Part shown: one piece after another, positions 22,742 to 31,332 of the stretch | Layout of the letters: each line of letters opens with the position of its first letter | How positions within the stretch are numbered: the stretch's first letter is position 1 | Assembly (NCBI GenBank): GCA_910576205.1 | Contig: CAJTHL010000001.1 | Coordinates: forward strand, 186,001-250,000 | DNA length: 64,000 bases | Source: Clostridia bacterium | GTDB taxonomy: Bacteria; Bacillota; Clostridia; Lachnospirales; Lachnospiraceae | Direction of reading: 5' to 3' | The notes under the pieces: generated by a model | Databases searched by the model: none | What the model was told of the DNA's origin: nothing | The model's input: only the letters and a program-made list of their open reading frames with translations | Position numbers and translations under genes: made by a program

Positions 22742-23695
22742 TTAATCTTCCAGTATTTTTTCGATAATGTACTTGGGCCTTGCCTTGGTCTCCATGTAGA
22801 TCTTTCCGATATACTCCCCCACAATCCCAATGGCCAGAAGCTGCAGCCCTCCAATGGCCCATATGGACACAATGGTGCTGGTCCAGCCCCAGACGGTTTT
22901 TCCGGTGAAATACACCACCAGAAAATAGATCAGCATCAGCATACTGACCGCAAAGATCAAAAATCCACAGGTGGTGATAAGCCGTATGGGTTTAATGCTG
23001 AAGGAGGTGATGCCGTCCGTGGCAAAAGCAAGCATTTTCTTCAAGGGATATTTGGATTCCCCTGCGAAACGCTCGTGACGCTCATAGGTTACAATGGCTG
23101 AAGAATACCCGATCAGGGGCACAATCCCCCGCAGAAATAAATTGACCTCGTGGAATTCCTCCAGGCCCTCTATGGCCCGTCTGCTCATAAGACGGTAGTC
23201 CGCATGGTTGTATACAATATCCACCCCCAGGGCCTTCATAATCTTATAAAAGCCCTGGGCCGTAAATTTCTTGAAAAAGGTATCTGTCTTGCGGGCGCTG
23301 CGCACCCCGTACACAATATCGTTTCCCTCATGGTATTTCTCCACCATCTGGTCGATGACGTTTACATCGTCCTGCAGGTCCGCATCCAGGGAAACCGCCA
23401 TATCCGCCCGTTCCTTAGCTGTCATCAGTCCGGCCAGCAGAGCATTCTGATGTCCCTTGTTCCGGGACAGCTTCACCCCCATGTAAATGGGATTTTTCCC
23501 GTGAAGCTCCTCGATAATGTCCCAGGTTCTGTCTCTGGAGCCGTCGTTGACAAAGAGGATCCGGCTCTCCCTGGAAATCATCTCCCGCTCCATCATGGAA
23601 TACATTTTCTCCAGAAGCTGCTTTGCCGTTTCCGGCAGCACAGCCTCCTCATTATAACAGGGAACGACCAGATACAGCACATCTTTTCTGTTCAT
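22742..23695 (-). CDS. GtrB/DPM1-like GT2 enzyme with two C-terminal membrane segments
   Basis: 317 aa. An N-terminal GT-A domain has VVPCYNEEAVLPET, FVNDGSRDRTWD and SLDADLQDD, the metal/nucleotide-sugar motifs. Membrane segments near residues 230-255 and 265-290 place it in the GtrB/Dpm1 group, which makes polyprenyl-phosphate glucose or similar lipid-linked sugars. The GT-C gene immediately downstream is the expected user of that product. AGGAG before the ATG at 23695 is well placed. Confidence 0.9.
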   Translation of the reverse strand: MNRKDVLYLVVPCYNEEAVLPETAKQLLEKMYSMMEREMISRESRILFVNDGSRDRTWDIIEELHGKNPIYMGVKLSRNKGHQNALLAGLMTAKERADMAVSLDADLQDDVNVIDQMVEKYHEGNDIVYGVRSARKTDTFFKKFTAQGFYKIMKALGVDIVYNHADYRLMSRRAIEGLEEFHEVNLFLRGIVPLIGYSSAIVTYERHERFAGESKYPLKKMLAFATDGITSFSIKPIRLITTCGFLIFAVSMLMLIYFLVVYFTGKTVWGWTSTIVSIWAIGGLQLLAIGIVGEYIGKIYMETKARPKYIIEKILED

Positions 23696-23722
23696 GAATG
23701 ATTCTCCTATTTCAGCGCCCTG

Positions 23723-24583
23723 TCAGCCCATAAGCTCTCTCATATAAACCTCAATGGCATCCTGCCAGGTGGCAAAGGTAAAGTCCGTAGTCAGCTTCAG
23801 CATATAATTTTCCAGAATAGAGTAGGCCGGCCGGGAAGCGGATTCCGGAAAACGCCGCTTATACTCCTCCGAAGTGATGGGCTCGATCTCTGTCTTTTTT
23901 CCCGCCAGACAGAGGACGGTCTTTGCGAACTCTGCCCAGTTGGTATCTCCCTCACAGGTGCCGTGAAACAGGCCGTAGTTCTCCGTCGGAAGGAGGTATT
24001 TTACTGCCTTGGCAAGCTCCAGGGCGCTGGTAGGCGAGCCGTACTGGTCTTTTACCACCCCGATGGTATCCATCTTTTCGGAGAGCTTCAGCATGGTCCT
24101 GGCAAAATTATGCCCGTCCCCATAGAGCCAGGCTGTCCGGATCATAAAGTATTTGTCCGCGAACTGCTCCACAAACCGCTCTCCCGCGTACTTGGTTTTC
24201 CCGTACATGCTGATGGGGTCCGGACTGTCAAATTCGGTAAGAGGATCCGGCGAAGTGCCCGGGAATACATAATCCGTGGAAATATGCATAAGCTTCGCCC
24301 CGGTGTCCGAAGCGGCAATGGCCAGGTTACGCGCGCCTATAGCGTTAATCTTATAAGCCAGATCCACATCCACCTCACACTTGTCCACATTGGTGTAAGC
24401 CGCGCAGTTAATGATGGCATAGGGCTTTACCTCCCTGGCAAGGGCCAGTACCGGCTCCACCCTGGTAATGTCCAGCTCCCCCACATCCGTATTAATCAGC
24501 TCATATTCTGTACTCCCCGCGTACTGTTGCCCAATGGCCCGTCCAAGCTGGCCGTTGCAGCCTGTCACAATAATTTTCTTCAT
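23723..24583 (-). CDS. rfbD: dTDP-4-dehydrorhamnose reductase
   Basis: 286 aa, extended SDR fold: an NADPH-binding VTGCNGQLGRA start, CAAYTNVDKCE, STDYVFPG, and the catalytic YGKTK. It reduces dTDP-4-keto-rhamnose to dTDP-L-rhamnose, so the glycan probably contains rhamnose. The other rml genes are not in the window. ATG 24583 is chosen because AGGAG lies 8 nt before it; a GTG at 24592 is too close. A 175-bp upstream spacer holds two repeat copies. Confidence 0.93.
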   Translation of the reverse strand: MKKIIVTGCNGQLGRAIGQQYAGSTEYELINTDVGELDITRVEPVLALAREVKPYAIINCAAYTNVDKCEVDVDLAYKINAIGARNLAIAASDTGAKLMHISTDYVFPGTSPDPLTEFDSPDPISMYGKTKYAGERFVEQFADKYFMIRTAWLYGDGHNFARTMLKLSEKMDTIGVVKDQYGSPTSALELAKAVKYLLPTENYGLFHGTCEGDTNWAEFAKTVLCLAGKKTEIEPITSEEYKRRFPESASRPAYSILENYMLKLTTDFTFATWQDAIEVYMRELMG

Positions 24584-24591
24584 ATAAATCA

Positions 24592-24757
24592 CTCCTATTT
24601 AAGTCCCGCATCTGCCCTTCCAAGACTCTGGGTACTGGAAGGATTTCTGGCTGCCCTGCATCCTGAAATCCTTCCGGGGCCTTGTTCGGGCTGATGCTGT
24701 TTTCCAGTCCCGCATCTGCCCTTCCAAGACCCTGGGTACCGGTAAGGCAGACGCTGT
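24592..24757 (-). repeat. Intergenic hairpin repeat, two tandem copies (one full length)
   Basis: The copy next to rfbD (24592-24703) is full length. The outer arms are AACAGCATCAGCCC and GGGCAGATGCGG. A middle stem is CAAGGCCC with the AGTCTTG side, and a perfect inner stem is GGAAGGATTTC/GAAATCCTTCC. The upstream copy (24704-24757) lacks the inner hairpin, and its outer stem is GCGTCTGCC/GGCAGATGC. Both point in the direction of transcription, and the first ends in the rfbD ribosome binding site. Confidence 0.75.
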
Positions 24758-24758
24758 T

Positions 24759-25133
24759 TTATGGTTCCTGGGGCTTGTCCCCGCCTTCTATGGATGTCTC
24801 CTGGCGCTCCCGCTCCAGCAGCGCAACCTCCTGGGTCAGATCTTTTACCTTATTTTCCAGGGTGGACAACTCGATGGTTGTAAGGAAAAGCTTCAGCATC
24901 AGCACAAATATAAAGAACAGGAAAATGAAATTCACGGGAAGCTGCATACCCATCATTCTGGTAAACAGCGCGATCAGCTCCGGAAACAGGCTGAACACCA
25001 CCAGGATTCCCGCGAAAACCAGCCAGAATATGGCATACTCAATCTGAAGCTTTGACTGGCGGATTCTCTTCAGGATATAGTATGTGGTAAGCAGTGACGC
25101 CGCGATCAGAATCAGACGAAAAACAAGTGTCAT
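24759..25133 (-). CDS. DUF2304 membrane protein
   Basis: 124 aa with three membrane segments (about 2-19, 35-55 and 66-87) and a C-terminal charged coiled-coil-like tail (TIELSTLENKVKDLTQEVA). The family is repeatedly found directly after DPM-like GT2 genes, as here, where the GT2 stop lies 1 bp before this ATG. It may be a membrane partner of that enzyme (inference). GGGAGG precedes the start. Confidence 0.8.
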   Translation of the reverse strand: MTLVFRLILIAASLLTTYYILKRIRQSKLQIEYAIFWLVFAGILVVFSLFPELIALFTRMMGMQLPVNFIFLFFIFVLMLKLFLTTIELSTLENKVKDLTQEVALLERERQETSIEGGDKPQEP

Positions 25134-25134
25134 T

Positions 25135-25830
25135 TCACTTTACCTCCCTGCGTTTGCGAAAATTCTGTATCAGCAGAATGGACAACAGCATCCGCATCAT
25201 ATACATGACTGACCGGGACAGGTTCAGATAACTCTCTCCTGCCTGACGCTCGTCCATCCGCACCTGCACCTCCGCAATGGTGGCTCCCTGCTTCAACAGG
25301 TAGGAAATGGTGTCCGGCTCCGGGCCGTAATTCATATTCAAGGCAAACTCTCCTATCATCTTCCTGTTAAATATCCGCATGCCGGAGGTGGGATCCTTCA
25401 CTTTCTTTCCCGTGGTCATCCAGGTAGCCACGGAAATCAGGTTGCTGCCCAGCATCCTAAGGCTCCCCGGCTTTTTCTCTGTCACAAACCGGGAGCCGAT
25501 AACAATATCATACCCCTCCTGCATCTTTTCAATCATGGACGCAATAAATTCCGGCCGGTGCTGCCCGTCCGCGTCAAACTGAAGAGCGCAGTCATAGCCT
25601 TTCCGGTACGCGTATTTAAGGCCTGTCTGAAATGCCCCGGCAAGCCCTAAGTTCACCGGAAGGTCAATCAGGGAATAGCCCCGTTTTCTGCAGATAGCCG
25701 CCGTGCTGTCGGAGGAGCCGTCATTGATGACCACGTAATCGTAGGCGGAGTAATTCGCCTGTAGATTTTCAACTACATGCTCTATATTTTTCTCCTCGTT
25801 AAAGGCCGGGATGATGATTAGACATTTCAT
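25135..25830 (-). CDS. GT2 glycosyltransferase (polyprenyl-phosphate mannose/glucose synthase-like)
   Basis: 231 aa. It has LIIIPAFNEEKNIEHVV, VINDGSSDSTA and QFDADGQHRPEF, as in dolichyl-phosphate mannose synthase-type GT2 enzymes without C-terminal membrane anchors. The DUF2304 neighbour may supply membrane attachment. ATG 25830 has AAAGGAG upstream and starts the family's conserved strand; the longer ORF extension is rejected. The gene has its own candidate promoter and a 5' leader hairpin. Confidence 0.88.
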   Translation of the reverse strand: MKCLIIIPAFNEEKNIEHVVENLQANYSAYDYVVINDGSSDSTAAICRKRGYSLIDLPVNLGLAGAFQTGLKYAYRKGYDCALQFDADGQHRPEFIASMIEKMQEGYDIVIGSRFVTEKKPGSLRMLGSNLISVATWMTTGKKVKDPTSGMRIFNRKMIGEFALNMNYGPEPDTISYLLKQGATIAEVQVRMDERQAGESYLNLSRSVMYMMRMLLSILLIQNFRKRREVK

Positions 25831-25850
25831 AGTACTTTGGCTCCTTTTAC

Positions 25851-25892
25851 GGCAGAGGTTCGGAAAAACTTCGATTTTCATTTTCCTCTGCC
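25851..25892 (-). promoter_or_regulatory. 5' leader hairpin before the GT2/DUF2304 genes
   Basis: Arms GGCAGAGG and CCTCTGCC form a perfect 8-bp stem around an A/T-rich loop. It lies just downstream of the predicted promoter and just upstream of the ribosome binding site, so it would sit at the 5' end of the mRNA. Confidence 0.45.
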
Positions 25893-25901
25893 TATCCGCA
25901 C

Positions 25902-25930
25902 ATTTTACCATCTTTTCCTATAGTTTGCAA
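25902..25930 (-). promoter_or_regulatory. Predicted internal promoter in the glycan operon
   Basis: On the minus strand, TTGCAA and TAAAAT are exactly 17 nt apart, within the 108-bp spacer between two GT2 genes. Confidence 0.6.
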
Positions 25931-25938
25931 ATTTTTGT

Positions 25939-26685
25939 TTATTTTCTTAGGAATTGTTTTATTACCCGCAGGGTTCTGCATATATCTGTGAACCACGCAG
26001 CGTGTACTCCGTTTTCTTTCAGCGCCCGGTGGCCCTCTTTCATTCCGGCCAGGTAGGAGCCCAGGCTGTTGGTGCTGGTGCCGCCGTGGGACATTTTTAT
26101 GAGTACCTCTGGCAGATAGGATAAACGTACCTTCTTGTCCTTTAGAATGCGGATCATAAACTCATAGTCTGCGGATATGCGGTAGTCGGTTTTATAGTAG
26201 CCGTAGGTTTCGTAAACCTGTCGCTTCAGATACAGGGTCGGATGGCCCGGCATCCAGCCTGTGCGGATGCTTCCCTGGCCTTGACGCCATCTGCGGACTA
26301 TGGTGTCCCCGTCCACGTAGTCCAGATCGCCGTGTACGCCGTCCGTGCCTTCCCGCTCTATGATTTCCACCATATGGCTTAATACCTGGGGATGGGCGTA
26401 CTCGTCAAAGCAGCAGCCCAGGATATCCCCCGTAGCCATACCAAAGCCCTTGTTAAGGGCGTCGTAGATGCCGCTGTCCGGCTCGGAAATCCATAAGAGC
26501 CGCTCTCCCATCCGCTCCTTTGTCTCCCGGATCACCTCCATGGTGTCGTCCCTGGAGGCTCCGTCCACAATAATATATTCCAAGTTTTTGTAATCCTGGG
26601 ACAGCACCTGCTTTACAATCCGCCTCAGATTCTCCGCGTCGTTGTAGGTGGCTGTTACCACAGAAATCTTTTTCTCCTGGTTCAT
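25939..26685 (-). CDS. GT2 family glycosyltransferase
   Basis: 248 aa, cytosolic GT-A enzyme: ISVVTATYNDAENLRRIV, YIIVDGASRDDT and a SEPDSGIYDALNKG segment typical of WcaA/WcaE-like capsule glycosyltransferases. It adds a sugar to the lipid-linked repeat unit; donor and acceptor are unknown. Its ATG overlaps the stop of the GT4 gene (ATGA), so translation is coupled. Confidence 0.88.
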   Translation of the reverse strand: MNQEKKISVVTATYNDAENLRRIVKQVLSQDYKNLEYIIVDGASRDDTMEVIRETKERMGERLLWISEPDSGIYDALNKGFGMATGDILGCCFDEYAHPQVLSHMVEIIEREGTDGVHGDLDYVDGDTIVRRWRQGQGSIRTGWMPGHPTLYLKRQVYETYGYYKTDYRISADYEFMIRILKDKKVRLSYLPEVLIKMSHGGTSTNSLGSYLAGMKEGHRALKENGVHAAWFTDICRTLRVIKQFLRK

Positions 26686-27998
26686 GGCTTCCCCTTCATG
26701 GTTACCAGCTCCCGGTACAGCTCCACATACTCCCGGAACCTGTCATATTTATCATACCCCATGGCCTTTTTCCTGCACGCGTCCGGGGACAATGGCTGCT
26801 CCTTTAAGGACAATACCGCCTCCTTTAGGCCCTCCAGATCTCCCTTTGGCACAATGCGCCCGCAGCTCTCATCCACGGACTCCACGCTCCCTCCTGTGGC
26901 AAAGGTAATAACCGGCGTGCCGCAGGCCAGAGCTTCCAGATTGGTGGTGGGAAAATTATCCTCCAGGGTGGCGTTCACATACACGTCCGCCATGGCATAG
27001 TAGGCGGCCAGTTCTTCCACGCTGTCCGTGCGGGCCAGCCCCATGACATTCCCCGGCAGGCTTTTGCGCTTTTTCCTGTCAAGGCCGATAAGAATCACCT
27101 GAAAGCCTTCCCCAAGCCTGGAGGCAAGCTCTACAAAATACGGATAGCCTTTTCGCTCCTCCCACATATTGGCCACCCCCAGGATCACCATTTTTCCCCT
27201 AAGGCCAAGCTTTTCCCGGAGAAGCTCTCCAGGCCCTGCCTCCGGCGCCCCCGGGGTCACGCCTTGTTTTGCATCCAGTGTTTGGGAGGCCAGGCGGTCC
27301 TTACTGTCCGGCCGGAACCGGGCAAGGTCTATGCCGTTGTAAATGACCCGCACGGGATATTCCTTTAAAAAAGACTCTTTCACCAGAGAGGCAAGCCATC
27401 TGGAAGGCGTCACCAGAACCATTCCCGGAACGGGATTTTCCGCAAGCATTTTCCGTTTCCGGGCAAAATTGTCCCTGGAATTGTCGCGAAACAGCGCGTA
27501 AGGGTAAGCGCTTCGGTAAAGGGGACACTTTTCACATGCCGTCTTCCACTTTTCACAGCCCGCGAAGTCAGAATACGCGCAGTGGCCCGTAAATGCCCAG
27601 CAGTCGTGAAGAGTCCACACCACCGGCTTTCCCGCCTGCCTAAGATACCAGAAGAGCTGCTCCACATCCAGGTAAAAGCCATGGATATTGTGGAGATGAA
27701 TCACATCCGGGTCATATTCCTCTATCCTCTCAATCAGACGTGACGTCTGCCTGCCAGAGGCAAAGCCATGCTCCCCCTTAAAGAAGGTATGGAGCACATG
27801 AACGGCCATATCCCGGTCTGTGCCAAACCGCCAGGCGTTCACGTTTGCCGGAGCCTCTCTCCTTCCATAGGCGATAAGGCTCTCCTCCCCCTCCTTTTCC
27901 AGGGCATGGCTGATATCCACTGTGATACGCCCCACGCTGCCATTGCCGCAGACCGTATTTATCTGCAAAACCTTCAAATCGCTGCTCCTTTTGCTCAT
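26682..27998 (-). CDS. GT4 family glycosyltransferase
   Basis: 438 aa. It has an N-terminal domain with VLQINTVCGNGSVGRI, a cysteine-containing HDCWAFTGHCAYSDFAGCEKW region common in GT4 capsule enzymes, and a C-terminal domain with ILGVANMWEERKGY, ATLEDNFPTTNLEALACGTPVI (E..7..E motif), and VPKGD. A low-complexity insertion of ~25 residues (about 205-230) splits the two domains. ATG 27998 begins the conserved strand; AGAGG upstream is not ideal. It follows fkp after a spacer with a large stem-loop. Confidence 0.88.
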   Translation of the reverse strand: MSKRSSDLKVLQINTVCGNGSVGRITVDISHALEKEGEESLIAYGRREAPANVNAWRFGTDRDMAVHVLHTFFKGEHGFASGRQTSRLIERIEEYDPDVIHLHNIHGFYLDVEQLFWYLRQAGKPVVWTLHDCWAFTGHCAYSDFAGCEKWKTACEKCPLYRSAYPYALFRDNSRDNFARKRKMLAENPVPGMVLVTPSRWLASLVKESFLKEYPVRVIYNGIDLARFRPDSKDRLASQTLDAKQGVTPGAPEAGPGELLREKLGLRGKMVILGVANMWEERKGYPYFVELASRLGEGFQVILIGLDRKKRKSLPGNVMGLARTDSVEELAAYYAMADVYVNATLEDNFPTTNLEALACGTPVITFATGGSVESVDESCGRIVPKGDLEGLKEAVLSLKEQPLSPDACRKKAMGYDKYDRFREYVELYRELVTMKGKP

Positions 27999-28018
27999 AA
28001 ACAGGCGTTCCCTCTTAC

Positions 28019-28069
28019 CCCCGGACAGCCGGCAAATCTGTACAGGCATAATCTGCCGGCTGACCGGGG
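28019..28069 (-). other. Strong intercistronic stem-loop between fkp and GT4
   Basis: Arms at 28019-28034 and 28054-28069 (core CAGCCGGCA/TGCCGGCTG) pair over 16 positions with one A-A mismatch around a 19-nt loop. No T run follows on either strand, so processing or mRNA stabilisation is more likely than termination. Confidence 0.55.
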
Positions 28070-28086
28070 TCTGACAGAACCGTATA

Positions 28087-31000
28087 TTACACTAACTGGC
28101 AATCCCACACATCAATGCCGCTGTCCTGGAACACCTGGTAAATGCGCTGGCGCAGATCCTCCCTGGTGCAGCCTTTTTTCAGAATCACCTGCAGGAATCC
28201 CCCGCCCCCTGCGCCGCAGATCATTCTGGCGTCCAGAAGATCCTCACAGCTTAAAAATATCTGCTCAATACAGGTGTTGGTACAGCCCCGGTCAAGCTTT
28301 TTGGACAATTCCCAATGCTCATCCATCAGCTTCGCAAAGGCGTCGATATCCCCTTTTTCCAGCTCAAACCGCATAAGCACGGCCTTCCTCTGGATATCCG
28401 AGAGCACCTCTATGGAGTTTGGATTGGAGCCGATATAGCCTCCCACCACCTCCCGCAGAAGATTTCTCGCCAGACGGCGCTGGCCCGTGTAGATCAAGGC
28501 AAACCGGCTTTTCAGCTCCTCCATGGCATCCTCCGGAATTTCCAGATGATCCACATGGATTTCCTGGAAAAGACCCGGCTTGGTGTGGGCCAGCTTGATG
28601 CCGTTTGTAAGGCCGCCCACCTGGTCCTGCCAGCCGCCGCCGGTGCTCATAAGCTGTTCCATACAGAGCACAAAGGTATACAGCTCGTTTTCCGTGGCCT
28701 CTTCCCCGATATATTCCAGGATTGCCCTGACACAGGCTCCGGCCAGGATACTGCTGGTGCCAAGGCCCGAGCCCTTGGGCACCCCCGTCACCTCCGTATT
28801 TAAGTAAAGGCCCCCCTTTAGTTTCTCCAAAACCTCCGCAAGCCCGTCGTCCTCCCCTTCCGGCAGTCCCGCAAAATTCCCTGTGGGAAGCTGATCCACA
28901 GACTCTGGCATAGGAAGAATGCCACAGGCCAGAAGAGCCGCCTTGTGAAGGGCAAAGGAGTCAAAGGGATCCCGGCAGTTCTGAAGCTCCCGAAGGCTCG
29001 TAAACTCCTGGTACGCCCCCAGGTCCGTGCTGGCCAGGGCGATGCAGGGCTTATCCATATGGCGGATGGTTACCACCACAGGCAGCATCCCGTTCAGCTT
29101 CACCGCCGCGTTAAGCACCGTGCCGCCGCACTCGTTGCAGTAGGGGGGCGTGTCGGACCAGCCGCCGCCGAAATTCACCCTTACGGGAAGCTTTACCACC
29201 ACTTCCTCCTTTGTAATATGGAAATCCCGTTTTTCGTTTCTCTTTCCGATGCTGGCCTCACAGAGGCTGTCGCAGAGATAACCGAAGCACTGGTTTTCCA
29301 GAACCTCGCTGGCAAATCCCTGGGTCATTTTCGAGAGATAATAATAGAGGCGCATACGAATGCCAAAGGGGGAGGTCTCCGCAATCTTTGTCAGACGCTC
29401 TACCTGCTCCGGGGAAATTCCCTCGGCCCCAAAAACGGCCATGGCCTGCTCCACGCTCTCCCGCTGCTCCAGGGCGCGCAGGAATCTGGCAATCAGTACC
29501 TGGCTGTTAAGCTTGTGCTGCCAGGCCAGGATTTCCCTGGCGTCCGCCTGATTAAAGCTCTCAAACAGGCTCATGCGCTCCATGGCCCGGTATTTTTCCG
29601 CCATTTTTTTAAGCTCCTGCTCACCGGGCACCTTATCCTCCTTTGGCGCTTCCTCCGTCCACACCGGGGTCTCCCGCTCATCCGGGGTGCATACAATCCG
29701 GCCCCGTGAAGCCAGGGCGCAGATCATCACCGCCGCCTGCACCGCCTCCTCAATGGTGTCGCAGACGGGATACAGGCTGGCAAACCAGAGGTAATGCTCC
29801 TGCTCCGGCCAGACCTCCTCCACGGAAAGCCCCGCCCGGGACAGAAATTCCGGCAGAGTGGTGTTAAGAAACGGCGTACAGCTCTCCAGGGTTCCCTTGG
29901 AATTATCCATGGTACCGTATACACGCACGACAAACCGGCCGTCTTTCAGCTTCAGCCCATGCATGACCACATCGTCCGGAATCCGCTCTCCCCTAAGGGT
30001 CAGACCGGAAATGACACAGCGCTGTCCGATCTGGGTGCCGCTGTAAATATAGCTGTCCTCAATATAAGAGGTCGCAGAGGTTTTCGTATCCCGCTCAATG
30101 TAGCTGTTGCTGTAGGCGCAGGAGCCCGGCGCCTCCTCCACCCCCAGAATCTGCCCCTTCCAGTCCAGGAACTCGTAGTTGTCGATCTCCTCGGTCATCA
30201 GGCTTAAAAGCTCCCGGGTGGTTCCGAAATGGATAAACTGGGCCGGGGAAAGGCTCACAAGCTTGAGGCCGTAGGGATGCAGTACCCGCCACAATTCCTT
30301 CCTGCACTCTGTAAGCTCCGGACAGAATTCTCCCTCGGGCTTCTCCTTCATATACTGCTCAAAAACAGCCTCGCTGGCAAGGGGATACAGGAAATCCCCG
30401 TAGAAGCTTACCCTGGCCTTGTCGTTTACAAATTTGTCGAATTTCTCCGGAATCACCCGGTCTCCCTCGCTGATAAGCCCGAAGAGATCGTGAAGCAGCT
30501 CCGTATCCAGGAGAATTGCCCCGGTATCCAGATCCACACTGCCATGCTCATTGACTGCCCCCAGATCCATCAGCTGGGCCACGCTCTGCTTGTGGAGGAA
30601 GCGTCCCACATTCCCTTGGGAATCGCACAGGAACACGCCGTGGTCCTTTCCGATATCCACCGTCTCCTTGACGGAGATAGCCGCCGCACCCCGGAAGGAA
30701 AAATCGATCTGTAAGGGATTAAATAAAAGTAACACATCCCCGGACAGCACCAGCATGCCCTCTTTGAATCTGGCCGTCATACCGGACATAACAATCATAA
30801 GCTCGTCAAACAGGGTGGAACGCCTGCCATCGGGCAGCTCCCGGGGCACCGGCGAAAAAAGCTTGCCGCAGGCAGAATACTGGGGCACCCGCTTGGAATC
30901 CCCGCCGGAATGGATCACCAGGATCCGTTTCCCCTCAAAGCACTCCGTTTCTCCTGTGTGCTCCCAGATATATTTCATTACATGGAAAGTCGCCCCGCCG

Positions 31001-31245
31001 GAGCCCACCCGCCTTCCGCCCGGGTCCGGCAGTACCGCATAGTGGGTTTTCTTTGGCAGGAAGCCTCCCTTCTGACGTATCTCAATCTGCTCCCGATAGG
31101 CCTTTGCCTGATCCTCGTTAGAAGCCGTTAAGATCACGTAATCCCAGTGAATAAAATATGTTTTTGACAGAGACCTCTCATAATCTGCCCAGGCGTCCTG
31201 GTAGCTCTGACGCAGAAACAGATTTTTTAATTTTTCCAGTTTCAT
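28087..31245 (-). CDS. fkp: Bifunctional L-fucokinase / L-fucose-1-phosphate guanylyltransferase
   Basis: 1052 aa from the ATG at 31245 (an ATG at 31269 is also possible; neither has an ideal site). The N-terminal half has the pyrophosphorylase signature DPGGRRVGSGGATFHVM and a beta-helix-like middle. The C-terminal half is a GHMP kinase: PVRVNFGGGWSDTPPYC, the GVPKGSGLGTSSILAG phosphate loop, STGGGWQDQVGG, and GAGGGGFLQVILKKG. This is the FKP architecture first described in Bacteroides, converting free L-fucose to GDP-fucose. It heads the glycan operon and is divergent from a fucosyltransferase-like gene, which supports the fucose assignment. Confidence 0.85.
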   Translation of the reverse strand: MKLEKLKNLFLRQSYQDAWADYERSLSKTYFIHWDYVILTASNEDQAKAYREQIEIRQKGGFLPKKTHYAVLPDPGGRRVGSGGATFHVMKYIWEHTGETECFEGKRILVIHSGGDSKRVPQYSACGKLFSPVPRELPDGRRSTLFDELMIVMSGMTARFKEGMLVLSGDVLLLFNPLQIDFSFRGAAAISVKETVDIGKDHGVFLCDSQGNVGRFLHKQSVAQLMDLGAVNEHGSVDLDTGAILLDTELLHDLFGLISEGDRVIPEKFDKFVNDKARVSFYGDFLYPLASEAVFEQYMKEKPEGEFCPELTECRKELWRVLHPYGLKLVSLSPAQFIHFGTTRELLSLMTEEIDNYEFLDWKGQILGVEEAPGSCAYSNSYIERDTKTSATSYIEDSYIYSGTQIGQRCVISGLTLRGERIPDDVVMHGLKLKDGRFVVRVYGTMDNSKGTLESCTPFLNTTLPEFLSRAGLSVEEVWPEQEHYLWFASLYPVCDTIEEAVQAAVMICALASRGRIVCTPDERETPVWTEEAPKEDKVPGEQELKKMAEKYRAMERMSLFESFNQADAREILAWQHKLNSQVLIARFLRALEQRESVEQAMAVFGAEGISPEQVERLTKIAETSPFGIRMRLYYYLSKMTQGFASEVLENQCFGYLCDSLCEASIGKRNEKRDFHITKEEVVVKLPVRVNFGGGWSDTPPYCNECGGTVLNAAVKLNGMLPVVVTIRHMDKPCIALASTDLGAYQEFTSLRELQNCRDPFDSFALHKAALLACGILPMPESVDQLPTGNFAGLPEGEDDGLAEVLEKLKGGLYLNTEVTGVPKGSGLGTSSILAGACVRAILEYIGEEATENELYTFVLCMEQLMSTGGGWQDQVGGLTNGIKLAHTKPGLFQEIHVDHLEIPEDAMEELKSRFALIYTGQRRLARNLLREVVGGYIGSNPNSIEVLSDIQRKAVLMRFELEKGDIDAFAKLMDEHWELSKKLDRGCTNTCIEQIFLSCEDLLDARMICGAGGGGFLQVILKKGCTREDLRQRIYQVFQDSGIDVWDCQLV

Positions 31246-31332
31246 AACCGCTTCATTACCCCTTTTCATTTTTATCTGCCTGTGATAAGATAATTCCAGA
31301 AAATCACTCTATCGGGAAAGGCAGGCAAGATT

